NCBI GenBank assembly: GCA_963705435.1
Contig: CAVPJR010000025.1
Coordinates: forward strand, 124,001 to 188,000
Length of the DNA stretch: 64,000 nucleotides
From: Desulfosarcina sp963705435
GTDB lineage: Bacteria > Desulfobacterota > Desulfobacteria > Desulfobacterales > Desulfosarcinaceae
Direction: 5' to 3'
The notes under the pieces are model-generated. The model had not been told where the DNA came from. It saw only the letters and a list, made by a program, of their open reading frames with translations, and did no database searches. Positions 53,765-62,853 of this stretch are shown here, one piece after another. Numbering within the stretch: position 1 is the first letter of the stretch; each line of letters begins with the position of its first letter. A program made the position numbers and the translations under genes.

Positions 53765-54808
53765 TTACCGATGGTCCATCAGGAGCACCTTGGCGCCCCG
53801 GATCCGCCTGTTTTTCAATTCAAGGAGCGCCCGATTGGCCGCTTCGAGGCTGAACGTCTCCACCTCGGGAATGATGGGGATCCGGTCGGCCAGTTCCAGA
53901 AACCGGGAAACATCTGACCGGGCCACGTTGGCGACGCTTTTGATTTCCTTTTCATGCCATAGATGAGAAGAATAGTCCAGCCGCAGGAGGGCATCCCGGT
54001 CGGCCGTTTCCTTGCGAATGGCATTAACGACCAGGCGGCCGCCAGGCTTGAGATTTTTCAAGGCCTCCACCACCGGCGTCCATGCCGGCGTGGTGTCGAT
54101 GATCCGATCCAGCGGTTGCGGCGCCGTGTCTTTCGTATGCCCGGCCCACACGGCCCCTAAAGTGCGCGCGAATGCCTGCTCTCCGGGGCTTCTTGCGAAC
54201 ACATAAACCCGCACGTCAGGAAACCGGTGCCGCACCATTTTAAGCACCAGGTGAGCGGAGGCGCCGAATCCGGTAAGCCCGAGACGTTGCCCGTCCCGCA
54301 GGTTGCATAGGGTCATGGACCGGTACCCGATGGCACCGGCGCAAAGCAGCGGCGCCGCCTGGGCATCCGAAAAACGATCGGGAATCGGGTAGGCAAAGGC
54401 CTCATGCACCCTCATATACTCGGCGTAGCCGCCATGGACATCCCGCCCGGTGGCGGTAAATTCGGGACAAAGGTTCTCCCGGTCATCCAGACAGAATTCA
54501 CAACAGCCGCAGGTCCGGTTAATCCAGGCGACCCCCACCCGCTGGCCGGTGGAAAACCGAACGGCACCCGCTCCGCTTTCCTGCACCCGCCCCACCACCT
54601 GATGTCCGGGAATCACGGGAAACCGCGGCGGAGGGGTTCGCCCCTCGATTTCATCCAGTTCGGTGTGACATACCCCGCAGGCCCCCACCCGGATCAGAAT
54701 ATCATGGTCACCCGGCGTCGGGATGGGAACCGTCTGCGGCACCAGAGGCGCTTCAGTCTTGTTCAGATCGTGGATACGCGCCAGCATCATGGTTTTCATC
54801 TGGTTCAA
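53765..54808 (-). CDS. Zinc-dependent alcohol dehydrogenase-like protein
   Basis: 347 residues of the medium-chain dehydrogenase superfamily. GACGVCHTELDEIEG holds the catalytic-zinc Cys, and CGCCEFCLDDRENLC the four-Cys structural zinc site. GLTGFGASAHLVLKM is the cofactor Rossmann turn. The usual GHE motif reads PGHQVVG, a Glu-to-Gln change near the zinc. The longest frame starts at a TTG at 54808; an ATG at 54799 or 54787 may be the true start. It overlaps the stop of the small protein upstream. Confidence 0.88.
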   Translation of the reverse strand: MNQMKTMMLARIHDLNKTEAPLVPQTVPIPTPGDHDILIRVGACGVCHTELDEIEGRTPPPRFPVIPGHQVVGRVQESGAGAVRFSTGQRVGVAWINRTCGCCEFCLDDRENLCPEFTATGRDVHGGYAEYMRVHEAFAYPIPDRFSDAQAAPLLCAGAIGYRSMTLCNLRDGQRLGLTGFGASAHLVLKMVRHRFPDVRVYVFARSPGEQAFARTLGAVWAGHTKDTAPQPLDRIIDTTPAWTPVVEALKNLKPGGRLVVNAIRKETADRDALLRLDYSSHLWHEKEIKSVANVARSDVSRFLELADRIPIIPEVETFSLEAANRALLELKNRRIRGAKVLLMDHR

Positions 54809-55014
54809 GTTTCGGTCCGTCTCCGGTCCGCTCCGGTCCGCCGGTCCTTCTGATAGGATAAGCTGACCACCACACCATCCCGGACACTTTTTCTCCGATC
54901 CGTTCGGTTGCGGCGCTTTTCAGTGAAATTTAATTTTTTGCCGGGAACCCGCGTCACCCGCTTTTTCGGTTCCTCGTTTCTCACGAAAGCGCTGTTGATT
55001 ACAACGATATCCAT
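54805..55014 (-). CDS. Small arginine-rich protein
   Basis: 69 residues preceded by a strong AAGGAG site. Two RRxxxDRR repeats stand out (EKRRNRTDRRKSV and QKDRRTGADRR). The protein is highly basic after residue 15 and might bind nucleic acid or a phosphate-rich ligand. Family unknown. The stop overlaps the alcohol dehydrogenase start region. Confidence 0.6.
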   Translation of the reverse strand: MDIVVINSAFVRNEEPKKRVTRVPGKKLNFTEKRRNRTDRRKSVRDGVVVSLSYQKDRRTGADRRRTET

Positions 55015-55071
55015 GGCTGAGTCTCCTTAACAAGGAATATCGGCAGCGATTGGAATCACTTTAACGAATAA

Positions 55072-56013
55072 TTAATCAAATAGGGCGCCGACACTTTCAC
55101 CGGTGTGGATGCGCCGAATGGCCTCGGCAAAGAGCGGGGCCACCGAGAGGGTGTGGATCTTCTCGGCCTGTTTGTCCCGGGGAAGGTGCACCGTGTCGGT
55201 GACAGCCACGGATTCGATGGGACTCTCCACCAACCGGTTTACCGCAGGACCGCACAGCACGCCGTGGGTCGCCCCCACGTGAATGCTTTTCACACCGGCC
55301 GCCGTCAGCGTTTTTGCGGACGCAGCCAGGGTGCCGCCCGTGGAAATCTCGTCTTCAAAGATAATGGCATCGCGGCCCTTCACGTCGCCCACCACCAGCC
55401 CTTGGACGACTTCGGTATCGGCCACGCGCCGCTTATCGATGATGGCCATGGGCAGATGAATGCGCTCTGCAAAGCGACCGGCCCGTTTGGCGCCGCCGGC
55501 ATCCGTGGCCACCACCACGGCGTTTTCCAGGTCCAGCCGGCCGCGAAAGTGGTCCACAAAATAGGGAATGGCGGTAAGATGGTCCACCGGGATGCTGAAA
55601 AAACCGTGCACCGCGTCCGAGTGCAGATCCATGGTAAGGACCCGGTCGGCGCCGGCGGTCCTGATCAGGTCGGCCATGAGGCGGCCGGTGATGGATATGC
55701 GCGGGGCATCTTTCTTGTCCGAGCGGGCATAGGAGAAATAGGGAATCACCGCCGTGATGCGTCGGGCCGACGCACTTCTCAAGGCATCCAGGATGATAAA
55801 CAATTCGATGATGGTGTCACCCACCGGCGCGGAGAACGGCTGGACGACGAATACATCCTTTTCCCGCACGTTCTCACGGATCTGGACAAAGAGGTTGTCG
55901 TTGGAAAAGCGGGACACCGACAGGCGGCTGAGCCCGATGCCCAGTGTTTCGCAGATGTGGGTGGCCAGGCGCGGGTTGGCGCCGCCGCTGAAAATTTTGA
56001 GGTCGGATGCCAT
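55072..56013 (-). CDS. prs: Ribose-phosphate pyrophosphokinase
   Basis: 313 residues. The enzyme makes PRPP from ribose-5-phosphate and ATP. DALRSASARRITAVIPYFSYARSDKK and TGRLMADLIRTAGADRVLTMDLH are the PRPP synthetase signature, and AIIFEDEISTGGTLAASA is the PRPP-binding loop in the EDEISTGGT variant. FSNDNLFVQIRENVREKDVF is typical of the N-terminal half. Length matches class I enzymes. It probably feeds purine and nucleotide synthesis and is not linked to its neighbours. Confidence 0.93.
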   Translation of the reverse strand: MASDLKIFSGGANPRLATHICETLGIGLSRLSVSRFSNDNLFVQIRENVREKDVFVVQPFSAPVGDTIIELFIILDALRSASARRITAVIPYFSYARSDKKDAPRISITGRLMADLIRTAGADRVLTMDLHSDAVHGFFSIPVDHLTAIPYFVDHFRGRLDLENAVVVATDAGGAKRAGRFAERIHLPMAIIDKRRVADTEVVQGLVVGDVKGRDAIIFEDEISTGGTLAASAKTLTAAGVKSIHVGATHGVLCGPAVNRLVESPIESVAVTDTVHLPRDKQAEKIHTLSVAPLFAEAIRRIHTGESVGALFD

Positions 56014-56121
56014 GGTCTCTTCTCCACGTTGAAATATGAACGGCTAAGGCCGGTTTACCATCCGGGGCCGGCAACCGAAGCAACCCCTTGCCCAAAGGGA
56101 ACGCGCCGCTGTGGTGGGGTG

Positions 56122-57630
56122 TCAACGGGTCTTGACCGGACCGGCCCCGACCAGATAGAGCAACGCGCCGCCGGCCGCCAGATCCAGCAGTTCGGCCGCT
56201 TCCCGGTCATAAATGGCACCGATCCCGCAGGCCCCCCATCCTAAAGCCGTGGCAGCCAGGTATGCCTGCTGGCCCAGGCGTCCTGACTCGATCATGGCAT
56301 AGCGATAGCCCCTCGGCCCCCAACGTCGGTCGAGGGCCGCCGGGTCGGTCATGAACAGTAAATGCAGGGCGGCATGCTTCAGCCACATCTGATCCAGGCA
56401 GGCGGCTGCCATGGATTCGCTAAGCCTGCCGTCCGACACGCGTCCCAGTCGTTTCGCGTCTGGATCCAGCAGATAAAAACCGGGTGGCATCGGCATCCCT
56501 GCGCCAACCACAAGTCCAAGGGTGATGGCGGATCGGCACGCCGTGGGCATGCTTGAAGCCCTCCCCATCTGACTGGCCATCAGGTCTGCGAAAGCCATAA
56601 ATCGGTCCTGAGACTCGGGCGCGGCAATAAAGTTTCGGCGGGATCGGCGCTGCCACAGCACACGGGTGTAATCCGCCGATCCCGGATGATCCGGCACGTT
56701 TAAATCGACCCACGACGACGGCTGGCTGCCAAGCACGTGAAGCGCCGTTAGGGCTCCGGCAGAGGGTCTGCCGACCCCATTTCCTGACCGATGGATGGAA
56801 AGGATATCCCCATAAGCGACCTCCTGCTCGGATACCCTGGACGCCTGGAGAATGTCAGCGGAAAGGGGCATCAAGGGGTTGGCCTCTCCAGGCGCTTTCG
56901 CCCCTGCGCTGGCATCATGCAGATGCACGCAGGCCAAACAGGCTTCCCGCTGCGGATCCAAACCCAGCAGGATCCCAACCCGTTCGTCATCGAAATCAAG
57001 ATGGATGGAAAAGCATTGATCCAGCGCTTCCAGGGCCAGCCGCAGATTCTCCAGCAGGTGGCCGGCATCCAGCAGCACATAGCGGTAAGCGCGGTTGCGG
57101 TATTTCCATGCACTGCGAAAAAAAATGCCGCTGATGTAAAAGGTGGCTGAAACGGTACGGTCCATCGGCGGAATCGCAGGCACCGAACCGTGGCGCAAGG
57201 TGGTCAGGCAGAAATCGAAAAGGTCATAATGGTAAACCCCCGGGGTCATCCCATCCAGGTGGTGGACGGCCAGGTAAATTTCAAAGGGGTACAGGGCACC
57301 GGCCGAGGCCACGCTGCGATAATAAAAAGGCGTGCCCGCATGCATGGCACGGGCGGTAATATCGTGGGTCAGTCTGAACGCCGTCGAAAGCGTCTGACGG
57401 TCCGGTGCGTCCGGGCCGCTCGATTCAACGGCCTGACGGTGGTTCATCAGGTCGAAATAATCGATCGCCGGCAGCTTCACGCTGCGATCCAGTGGCACCC
57501 GGGGCAGATCCGGGTAGCGCTTGACCGGAATTGGCTGATGCGCCCAGTCCAGGGTGTGGGGCGTCAGCTGGTGGCGACGGTAGCTGGTGACCCGATGATA
57601 ATCGGTGGCAGTTAGGATCTGTTGCGTCAT
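56122..57630 (-). CDS. SagB/ThcOx-type nitroreductase-fold oxidoreductase
   Basis: 502 residues. The start is the ATG at 57630; a TTG six bases upstream overlaps the epimerase stop. Two tandem FMN nitroreductase-like halves are visible: FRLTHDITARAMHAGTPFYYRSVASAGALYPFE in the first and LWQRRSRRNFIA...GRASSMPTACRSA in the second, ending with AYLAATALGWGACGIGAIYD. SagB-like proteins oxidise azolines to azoles in modified peptides, but stand-alone members without a cyclodehydratase, as here, are common and uncharacterised. Coupled to the epimerase gene. Confidence 0.85.
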   Translation of the reverse strand: MTQQILTATDYHRVTSYRRHQLTPHTLDWAHQPIPVKRYPDLPRVPLDRSVKLPAIDYFDLMNHRQAVESSGPDAPDRQTLSTAFRLTHDITARAMHAGTPFYYRSVASAGALYPFEIYLAVHHLDGMTPGVYHYDLFDFCLTTLRHGSVPAIPPMDRTVSATFYISGIFFRSAWKYRNRAYRYVLLDAGHLLENLRLALEALDQCFSIHLDFDDERVGILLGLDPQREACLACVHLHDASAGAKAPGEANPLMPLSADILQASRVSEQEVAYGDILSIHRSGNGVGRPSAGALTALHVLGSQPSSWVDLNVPDHPGSADYTRVLWQRRSRRNFIAAPESQDRFMAFADLMASQMGRASSMPTACRSAITLGLVVGAGMPMPPGFYLLDPDAKRLGRVSDGRLSESMAAACLDQMWLKHAALHLLFMTDPAALDRRWGPRGYRYAMIESGRLGQQAYLAATALGWGACGIGAIYDREAAELLDLAAGGALLYLVGAGPVKTR

Positions 57631-57632
57631 GA

Positions 57633-58529
57633 TCAACCCACCAGGTCCGCCAGAGCGCTGTCGACATCCGCGAAACGGAAGGAAAATCCATCGGCGATCA
57701 GCCGGTCGGGATGCACCTTCTGACTGGCCAGGAGCACCCCGGCGACCTCCCCCATTATCAGCCGCAGGGCCAGGGCGGGGGCGGGTACCACGGCCGGCCG
57801 GCCCAGGGCGGCGCCCAGCGCCCGGGCGAAATCCTTTTGGCGAACCACCCCCGGCGCACAGAAATTATAGGGGCCGCGGGCATGTTCGCGATCGAGGAGG
57901 AGTTGAATCGCGGCGAGAAGATCGACCATGTGAATCCATGAGAACCACTGCCGTCCGTTTCCCAATGGGCCGCCGGCAAACATGCGAAAGGCCGGCAGCA
58001 TCTGGGCCAGGGCGCCGCCGGCGGCGCCCAGCACCACGCCGAAACGCATGATGGCCACCCGGACACCCCGCTTTTCCGCATCCAGTGCAGCTCGTTCCCA
58101 ATCCACGGACAAACGTGCCAGAAAATCGGTTCCCGGGGTCGAATGCTCGTCGAGCACCTGGTCGCCCCGGCTGCCGTAATAGCCGACAGCCGACGTGCTG
58201 ACCAGGATCTTGTCCTCGCCGTTCATGGCGCTGACAACGTTGCGGGTGGTAAGCATGCGGCTGTCGACGATCTGCGCTTTATAGGCCCGGGACCAACGTC
58301 TGAGAATGGTGCGTCCGGCCAGGTTGACCACGGCATCGGCCTGGCTCACCGCCGCCTGCCACGTTCCGGCAAGGGTGGTGTCCGCACAGATCCATGTGAA
58401 GTGCGCAGCCGATTGAAGTGGATGGGAGGCGGACGTTCCCAACCCGGTCACCACGTGCCCACCGTCCAGCAGCTGACGGGTCAATGCCGTTCCCACGAAT
58501 CCCGATGCCCCGGTAATGGTGATCTTCAT
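57633..58529 (-). CDS. TIGR01777 family SDR epimerase
   Basis: 298 residues of the extended SDR fold. ITITGASGFVGTALTRQLLD is the NAD(P) loop, VNLAGRTILRRW the family signature, and LVSTSAVGYYGSRGDQVLDE holds the catalytic Ser/Tyr region, with PFRM-type GPLGNGRQWFSWIHMVDL following. The ATG at 58529 has GGGAG five bases upstream. Members are YfcH-like and of unknown substrate. Confidence 0.9.
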   Translation of the reverse strand: MKITITGASGFVGTALTRQLLDGGHVVTGLGTSASHPLQSAAHFTWICADTTLAGTWQAAVSQADAVVNLAGRTILRRWSRAYKAQIVDSRMLTTRNVVSAMNGEDKILVSTSAVGYYGSRGDQVLDEHSTPGTDFLARLSVDWERAALDAEKRGVRVAIMRFGVVLGAAGGALAQMLPAFRMFAGGPLGNGRQWFSWIHMVDLLAAIQLLLDREHARGPYNFCAPGVVRQKDFARALGAALGRPAVVPAPALALRLIMGEVAGVLLASQKVHPDRLIADGFSFRFADVDSALADLVG

Positions 58530-58542
58530 GTTAGCTCCCAAA

Positions 58543-58660
58543 AGGGTTCAGGGTTCATAGGTTCAGCGTTCTGGGTATGCTTTCAGTCGATTCTCTTGGC
58601 TGAGGTTATTGCTACCCCGGAACCACTGAACCCTGTACCTCTGAACCGCTTAACCCGTGA
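58543..58660. repeat. GGTTCA-rich inverted-repeat intergenic element
   Basis: The gap between the epimerase and thioredoxin genes has a left arm of GGTTCA-type units (GGGTTCAGGGTTCATAGGTTCAG) and a right arm of their complement (CCACTGAACCCTG ... CTCTGAACCG). It is an imperfect inverted repeat of about 45 bases on each side. Such heptad-like TTCAGGG repeats are scattered non-coding elements. Function unknown. Confidence 0.5.
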
Positions 58661-58675
58661 ACGGTTAGGTTCCAG

Positions 58676-59131
58676 CTACCTGTTTAGAAAACGATAGAGA
58701 AAACGCTCGATCTCCTGTCTCGGCAAGGCACCGGCGGCCGTATCAACCACCTTTCCATCCCTGAAAAACAGCAGCGTCGGCAGGCTCATGACACTGTAAC
58801 GGCTGGCCGTCATCGGATTCTGGTCGACGTTGAGCTTGGCGATTTTCAATCGGCCCGCATAGGTCCTTGCCAGGTCCTCCAGAACGGGGGCCATCGCGCC
58901 GCACGGCGCACACCAGGCAGCCCAGCAATCCAGGAGTACCGGCAGGGGACTGGATATCACCTCGTCGGCAAACGTGCGATCGGTCACCATCACCGGCCGG
59001 GTGTTGATGGGAATGGGTGGGAAAGGCTGCTTGCAGCGCCCGCAGCGGGGCCCCTCTTTAAGCCTCGCCACGGGGATCCGGTTGCGGGTGCCGCAGTTTC
59101 GGCACCGTATCAGCACACGTTCGTTTGCCAT
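58676..59131 (-). CDS. trxC: Thioredoxin 2
   Basis: 151 residues. A zinc-binding N-terminus (CRNCGTRNR...GPRCGRCKQ, two CxxC pairs) is followed by a thioredoxin domain with the active site AAWCAPCGAMAP and KLNVDQNPMTASRYSVMSLPTLL. Active-site and zinc motifs fit TrxC (thioredoxin 2), which is often induced by oxidative stress. It lies beside the thiol peroxidase gene, its likely substrate, on the same strand. Confidence 0.93.
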   Translation of the reverse strand: MANERVLIRCRNCGTRNRIPVARLKEGPRCGRCKQPFPPIPINTRPVMVTDRTFADEVISSPLPVLLDCWAAWCAPCGAMAPVLEDLARTYAGRLKIAKLNVDQNPMTASRYSVMSLPTLLFFRDGKVVDTAAGALPRQEIERFLYRFLNR

Positions 59132-59244
59132 CGACGCTCCTTAATTGGAAATTACCCACCGGCACGCCCGTCATCGCAAGGACCGTCATCGTCCATACCC
59201 CGGGAATGTTCCGCCGTAAAGCTGGCCGTAAATGCCTGCAAAAT

Positions 59245-59751
59245 CTACTCACTCGCCAGGCACGCCATGGCTTTTTGGTAATCCGGTTCCTTGGAGATCT
59301 CGTCCACCAGCTGGGTGTAAACCACCTTGCCCTTGCCGTCGATGACCACCACCGCCCGCGCCATGAGACCGGCCAGCGGACCGCCGGCAATACGCATGCC
59401 GTAAGCATCACCGAAACCGGGGCTGCGAAAGGTGGATGCGGAGACCACGTGATCCAGCCCTTCAGCGCCGCAGAAACGTGCATGGGCAAAGGGAAGATCG
59501 GCCGATATGCAAAGCACCACCGCGTTGTCGGTGTTGCCGATTTCAGCGTTGAATTTTCTCACGGACATGGCGCAGGTCGGTGTATCGATGCTCGGGAAAA
59601 TGTTGAGAACAACCGTTTTTCCTGCATAGTCCTTCAGCGAAACATCGGACAGGTCGCTGCGGGTCAAGGTAAAATCCGGGGCATCCGTCCCCGGCTGGGG
59701 AAGATCGCCGGACAATTGAACGGGTGCTCCTTTAAATGCGGTTTGGGCCAT
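59245..59751 (-). CDS. tpx: Thiol peroxidase
   Basis: 168 residues starting MAQTAFKGAP, with AAGGAGG upstream. PSIDTPTCAMSVRKFNAEIG holds the peroxidatic cysteine, and DLPFAHARFCGAEGLDHVV the resolving cysteine, as in atypical 2-Cys Tpx. It reduces lipid and hydrogen peroxides using thioredoxin, probably the protein encoded 113 bases downstream. Confidence 0.95.
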   Translation of the reverse strand: MAQTAFKGAPVQLSGDLPQPGTDAPDFTLTRSDLSDVSLKDYAGKTVVLNIFPSIDTPTCAMSVRKFNAEIGNTDNAVVLCISADLPFAHARFCGAEGLDHVVSASTFRSPGFGDAYGMRIAGGPLAGLMARAVVVIDGKGKVVYTQLVDEISKEPDYQKAMACLASE

Positions 59752-59848
59752 TTTGTCCTCCTTGGAAAGTATGGGTAAGTCGTGACGATATGCTGATTGC
59801 AGCATAAATCAATAAACATGCCAAGGCAAAAAAACACGCTTCAGCCAA

Positions 59849-59864
59849 TGGCATTGATATTGCT
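59849..59864 (+). promoter_or_regulatory. Sigma-54 promoter candidate (-24/-12)
   Basis: TGGCATTGATATTGCT has GG and GC ten bases apart and matches TGGCAY-N5-TTGCW at nearly every position. It lies about 55 bases before the small zinc-ribbon gene at 59920 and could drive it and the stress genes that follow. Confidence 0.5.
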
Positions 59865-59919
59865 TTTGTATTTATGATAACTCATTTTTCATAAACTTCA
59901 AATTATCGGGAGGCTATTC

Positions 59920-60135
59920 ATGGGTCATAAACGCTACCACATCAAATCCGCCTGTCCCCAATGCGGATGCAGCTTTGCGCAGGTGTTGTCCAAAGAAGAG
60001 CTCAAGGAACGCTATGGAGATGCACCGAACATTGAACTGGAATGCGGTGAATGCATGCTCCAATTTGAAGCCGAACGCAAAAGCGCCTGCCCGGAGTGGG
60101 ACGACGAGTGCCGCCTGAATGAAGAAAAGGCCTGA
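59920..60135 (+). CDS. Small zinc-ribbon protein
   Basis: 71 residues preceded by GGGAGG. Two CxxC pairs (SACPQCGCSF near 10 and ECGECMLQF near 45) are arranged as a zinc ribbon, followed by an acidic tail. No family name is recognised. A good -24/-12 promoter stands upstream, and the ferritin-like gene follows 130 bases later. Confidence 0.6.
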   Translation: MGHKRYHIKSACPQCGCSFAQVLSKEELKERYGDAPNIELECGECMLQFEAERKSACPEWDDECRLNEEKA

Positions 60136-60267
60136 CCCGTCGGGCGTTTCGTTCTTTTTATAGGTTGACAGCACACCGGTGAAGTGGGCATGTACCGGAT
60201 ACAGGCGATTCTGGTCAATACCCGTTTTGAGACACACCGACGACAGATAAGAAAGGCAGATCCAACC

Positions 60268-60741
60268 ATGAGCTACGATTATAACGCGGATGATGTATTT
60301 GAGATGGCTGAGCAGATCGAAAGAAACGGCGCCGTCTTCTACAGAAAAGCCGCCGCAGACGTCCAGGACCCGGACGCTAAAAATTTTCTCTCGGACCTGG
60401 CGGCGATGGAAGACAGCCACGAAAAAACTTTTTCAACCATGAGAAAAAAACTCACCGAAGCGGAGAAAACATCGACCGTGTTTGACCCGGGAGGCGAAGC
60501 AGCATCGTACCTCAAGGCCCTTGCCGACACCCGCATATTTTTCGAAAAGGAGATCGATACCCAATCCCTGCAGGCGATTCTGAAGGCCGCTATCCTGGCC
60601 GAAAAAGATTCGATTGTATTTTACCTGGGCATGAAAGACCTGGTTCCGGATGGTTTGGGCCGGTCCCGCTTGGACAACATCATCAAGGAAGAGATGTCCC
60701 ACATCAACCTGCTCAGCCGCCGCCTGATCGCCACCCAGTGA
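60268..60741 (+). CDS. Ferritin-like (rubrerythrin-type) diiron protein
   Basis: 157 residues from MSYDYNADDVFEMAEQIERN. Two ExxH pairs of the diiron site occur (EDSHEKTF and EEMSHINLLSR), with Glu in EQIERNGAVFY and EKDSIVFYLG. It is a four-helix bundle without the C-terminal rubredoxin domain, so probably a peroxide-reducing or iron-handling ferritin-like protein. It lies among other oxidative-stress genes. Confidence 0.88.
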   Translation: MSYDYNADDVFEMAEQIERNGAVFYRKAAADVQDPDAKNFLSDLAAMEDSHEKTFSTMRKKLTEAEKTSTVFDPGGEAASYLKALADTRIFFEKEIDTQSLQAILKAAILAEKDSIVFYLGMKDLVPDGLGRSRLDNIIKEEMSHINLLSRRLIATQ

Positions 60742-60934
60742 CCGGTCGTGACGGCCTGTCGATATAATAAGGGGAGGCGTCCTATGCGGAATGGCGCTGG
60801 CGCTTCCCAAGACCTTTCTCGGTTGGTGGTGTTTCGGCCCTTGCATGAGACACCAGTGTGCCACGTTCGCACCTGATACGCTTATCCATCCTGTCGAACA
60901 CCATGCGGGAACCCCTTGACGGAAAGGTAATCTA

Positions 60935-61504
60935 ATGAGAACCCTTTGCTTGCAGCTGGCGGTCGCTCTGTTTGTTTTCGCCCCGCCCGGTATGGCATTG
61001 GCTGAGAAGGCGCCGGCGACAGGGGAACTGCTGGTGGGCATTCACCTGGACGCTCCCGAGACAATTGACTCGCGCGCCTATCTGGGACTCACCGAAGGCG
61101 GAAGCTTCGATCCCACGACCATCGCCGGACAACTGCTGATTATCGAGATTTTCAGCATGTACTGTCCCCACTGCCAGCGGGAGGCACCGGCCGTTAACCG
61201 CCTGTATCAGGCCATCGAAGCGTCGGAGACCTTGCGTGGCCGGGTGAAAATGATCGGGATCGGGGTCGGCAATTCCGCCTATGAAGTCGACCATTTTCGC
61301 AAACACTATCAGATCGCCTTTCCCCTGTTCCCCGACGAAGACTTTATCGTCCACAAATCAGTGGGTGAGGTTCGCACCCCGTTCTTCATCATCACCGACA
61401 TCGGACCGAACGACAAGGGGCGGATCCTGTGGACCGGTGCCGGACACATGGACAAGGTGGGAACCGTCATCAAGCGCCTGAACGGCTTTTTAAAGCAATG
61501 GTGA
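60935..61504 (+). CDS. Secreted thioredoxin-fold protein (TlpA-like)
   Basis: 189 residues with a signal peptide (about 1-22) and a thioredoxin fold: FSMYCPHCQREAPAVNRLYQ carries a CPHC active site, and VRTPFFIITDIGPNDKGRI the conserved cis-Pro strand. It probably works as a periplasmic thiol reductant, perhaps supplying electrons to the peroxiredoxin-like protein that overlaps its 3' end. Confidence 0.85.
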   Translation: MRTLCLQLAVALFVFAPPGMALAEKAPATGELLVGIHLDAPETIDSRAYLGLTEGGSFDPTTIAGQLLIIEIFSMYCPHCQREAPAVNRLYQAIEASETLRGRVKMIGIGVGNSAYEVDHFRKHYQIAFPLFPDEDFIVHKSVGEVRTPFFIITDIGPNDKGRILWTGAGHMDKVGTVIKRLNGFLKQW

Positions 61505-62118
61505 AACCGATGAGCGGTTCTAAGCTGCTGAAGCACGTGATGGGGTATGCCGCCATGATGTTGGCTGCGATCGCTCCGGGCCCATGCGCCGCCCAGGAAA
61601 CAACCCTGCAGACCATGATCTATGATCCCGGCCAGCTCAAGCCGGTGGACAGTGTGTTGAGGGTCAAAGTCGGTGATCCGGCCCCGTCCTTTTCCCTGCC
61701 AACCCTGACCGGCGAAACCATTTCCCTGACGCAATACCGGGGAACCCACAACGTCGTGATCTCCTTTGTCCCTGCAGCGTGGACGCCGGTTTGTTCGGAT
61801 CAATGGCCCGGCTACAATATTGTCAGAGACGTTTTCGAGCAGCACGATGCGATGCTGCTTGGCATTACCGTCGACAATCTGCCAACCCTGCATGCCTGGA
61901 CCCAGCAGATGGGTGATCTCTGGTTTCCCGTGCTGTCGGACTTCTGGCCCCACGGTGAGGCGGCAGGGCGGTTTGGTGTGCTGCGAACGGACGGAACCGC
62001 CGAGCGGGCGCTGTTCGTCATCGACAAAGCCGGGATCATTCGCTTCATCACCGTATCCGATATCAATCGGCGCCCCGATCTGAAAGAGATCGTGGATGCG
62101 TTAGAGGCAATTCAGTAG
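61498..62118 (+). CDS. Secreted peroxiredoxin-like protein
   Basis: 206 residues from an ATG overlapping the previous stop (ATGGTGA). A signal peptide (about 1-33) precedes an AhpC/TSA domain with VKVGDPAPSFSLPTLTGETI and the peroxidatic Cys in AAWTPVCSDQWPGY. The C-terminus ALFVIDKAGIIRFITVSDIN is typical. It presumably removes peroxide in the periplasm with the thioredoxin-fold partner encoded before it. Confidence 0.85.
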   Translation: MVKPMSGSKLLKHVMGYAAMMLAAIAPGPCAAQETTLQTMIYDPGQLKPVDSVLRVKVGDPAPSFSLPTLTGETISLTQYRGTHNVVISFVPAAWTPVCSDQWPGYNIVRDVFEQHDAMLLGITVDNLPTLHAWTQQMGDLWFPVLSDFWPHGEAAGRFGVLRTDGTAERALFVIDKAGIIRFITVSDINRRPDLKEIVDALEAIQ

Positions 62119-62383
62119 CCCATGAACGACGAAACCGTCCCACGCTTCCTGTCTTACGAGACAACTATGTATCGCGAAAACATGGAACCTTGGATCACGG
62201 GCGATTCCATCAACCATCACAAGAGGTCCCGGCCGCCGCCCTTACCACGTGGATTTCCGAGCGAACCGGCACGATCGGCGGTCCACGGGCGTAGGAAAAT
62301 TTTATTTAAATATTTTCATTAAGTTGCTTTGCCCACGAACCATCGCCAAGACGTTGGCACGCATCTTGATAACTCCTGTAGTG

Positions 62384-62653
62384 ATGCTGTCGGCCCTGCC
62401 TGACCGGCCGGCGGCGCCCAACCCCTTCGGAGAGCGTCAACCCGTGAAACCGTGTGACCACCATCTCAGACAAGTCATTCTACTGGCCGAACGCATGATC
62501 AAACTGGCCAACGATGGCGACGACGACCGTGAGGACACCGGATGCGGGATTCTTTACGGCATGCTTCGCGACTCAGGCTACAAAATCAAGCAACTGGCCG
62601 AAGCGGAGAAACGCAACCACATCGCCAAAGGCTGGTGGGATGAAGGATGCTGA
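62384..62653 (+). CDS. Hypothetical protein
   Basis: About 89 residues from an ATG at 62384; longer starts exist but lack a ribosome site. The conserved-looking core is CDHHLRQVILLAERMIKLAN and then CGILYGMLRDSGYKIKQLAE, ending GWWDEGC. It is helical and soluble. I do not recognise the family. Position in the stress cluster suggests a role there. Confidence 0.5.
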   Translation: MLSALPDRPAAPNPFGERQPVKPCDHHLRQVILLAERMIKLANDGDDDREDTGCGILYGMLRDSGYKIKQLAEAEKRNHIAKGWWDEGC

Positions 62654-62708
62654 TGCACAATCAGCGTCCACATGCTAAACCCTAAACATCGTTAAAGGAG
62701 GAAAACGC

Positions 62709-62801
62709 TTGGCATCGATTAAAGGCACCACCCCCCCCAAGATGTGCCCGGCCTGTGCTCACCCTCAGGCCCATTTTGAGATTCTGGGAAAGAACGGGTA
62801 A
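62709..62801 (+). CDS. Tiny rubredoxin-like / rubrerythrin-tail protein
   Basis: A 30-residue frame from a TTG with GGAGG seven bases upstream. It contains MCPACAHPQAHFEILGKNG, which resembles the C-terminal strand of rubrerythrin-type zinc/iron ribbons (CPxCxHP). It has a single CxxC, so it could bind metal only as a dimer. It lies 53 bases before desulfoferrodoxin and may be translated from the same message. Confidence 0.55.
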   Translation: MASIKGTTPPKMCPACAHPQAHFEILGKNG

Positions 62802-62853
62802 CCGGGGTCACCCCACGATTAATCGTCTTATTAACTTTAAAAGGAGAAAAAAA

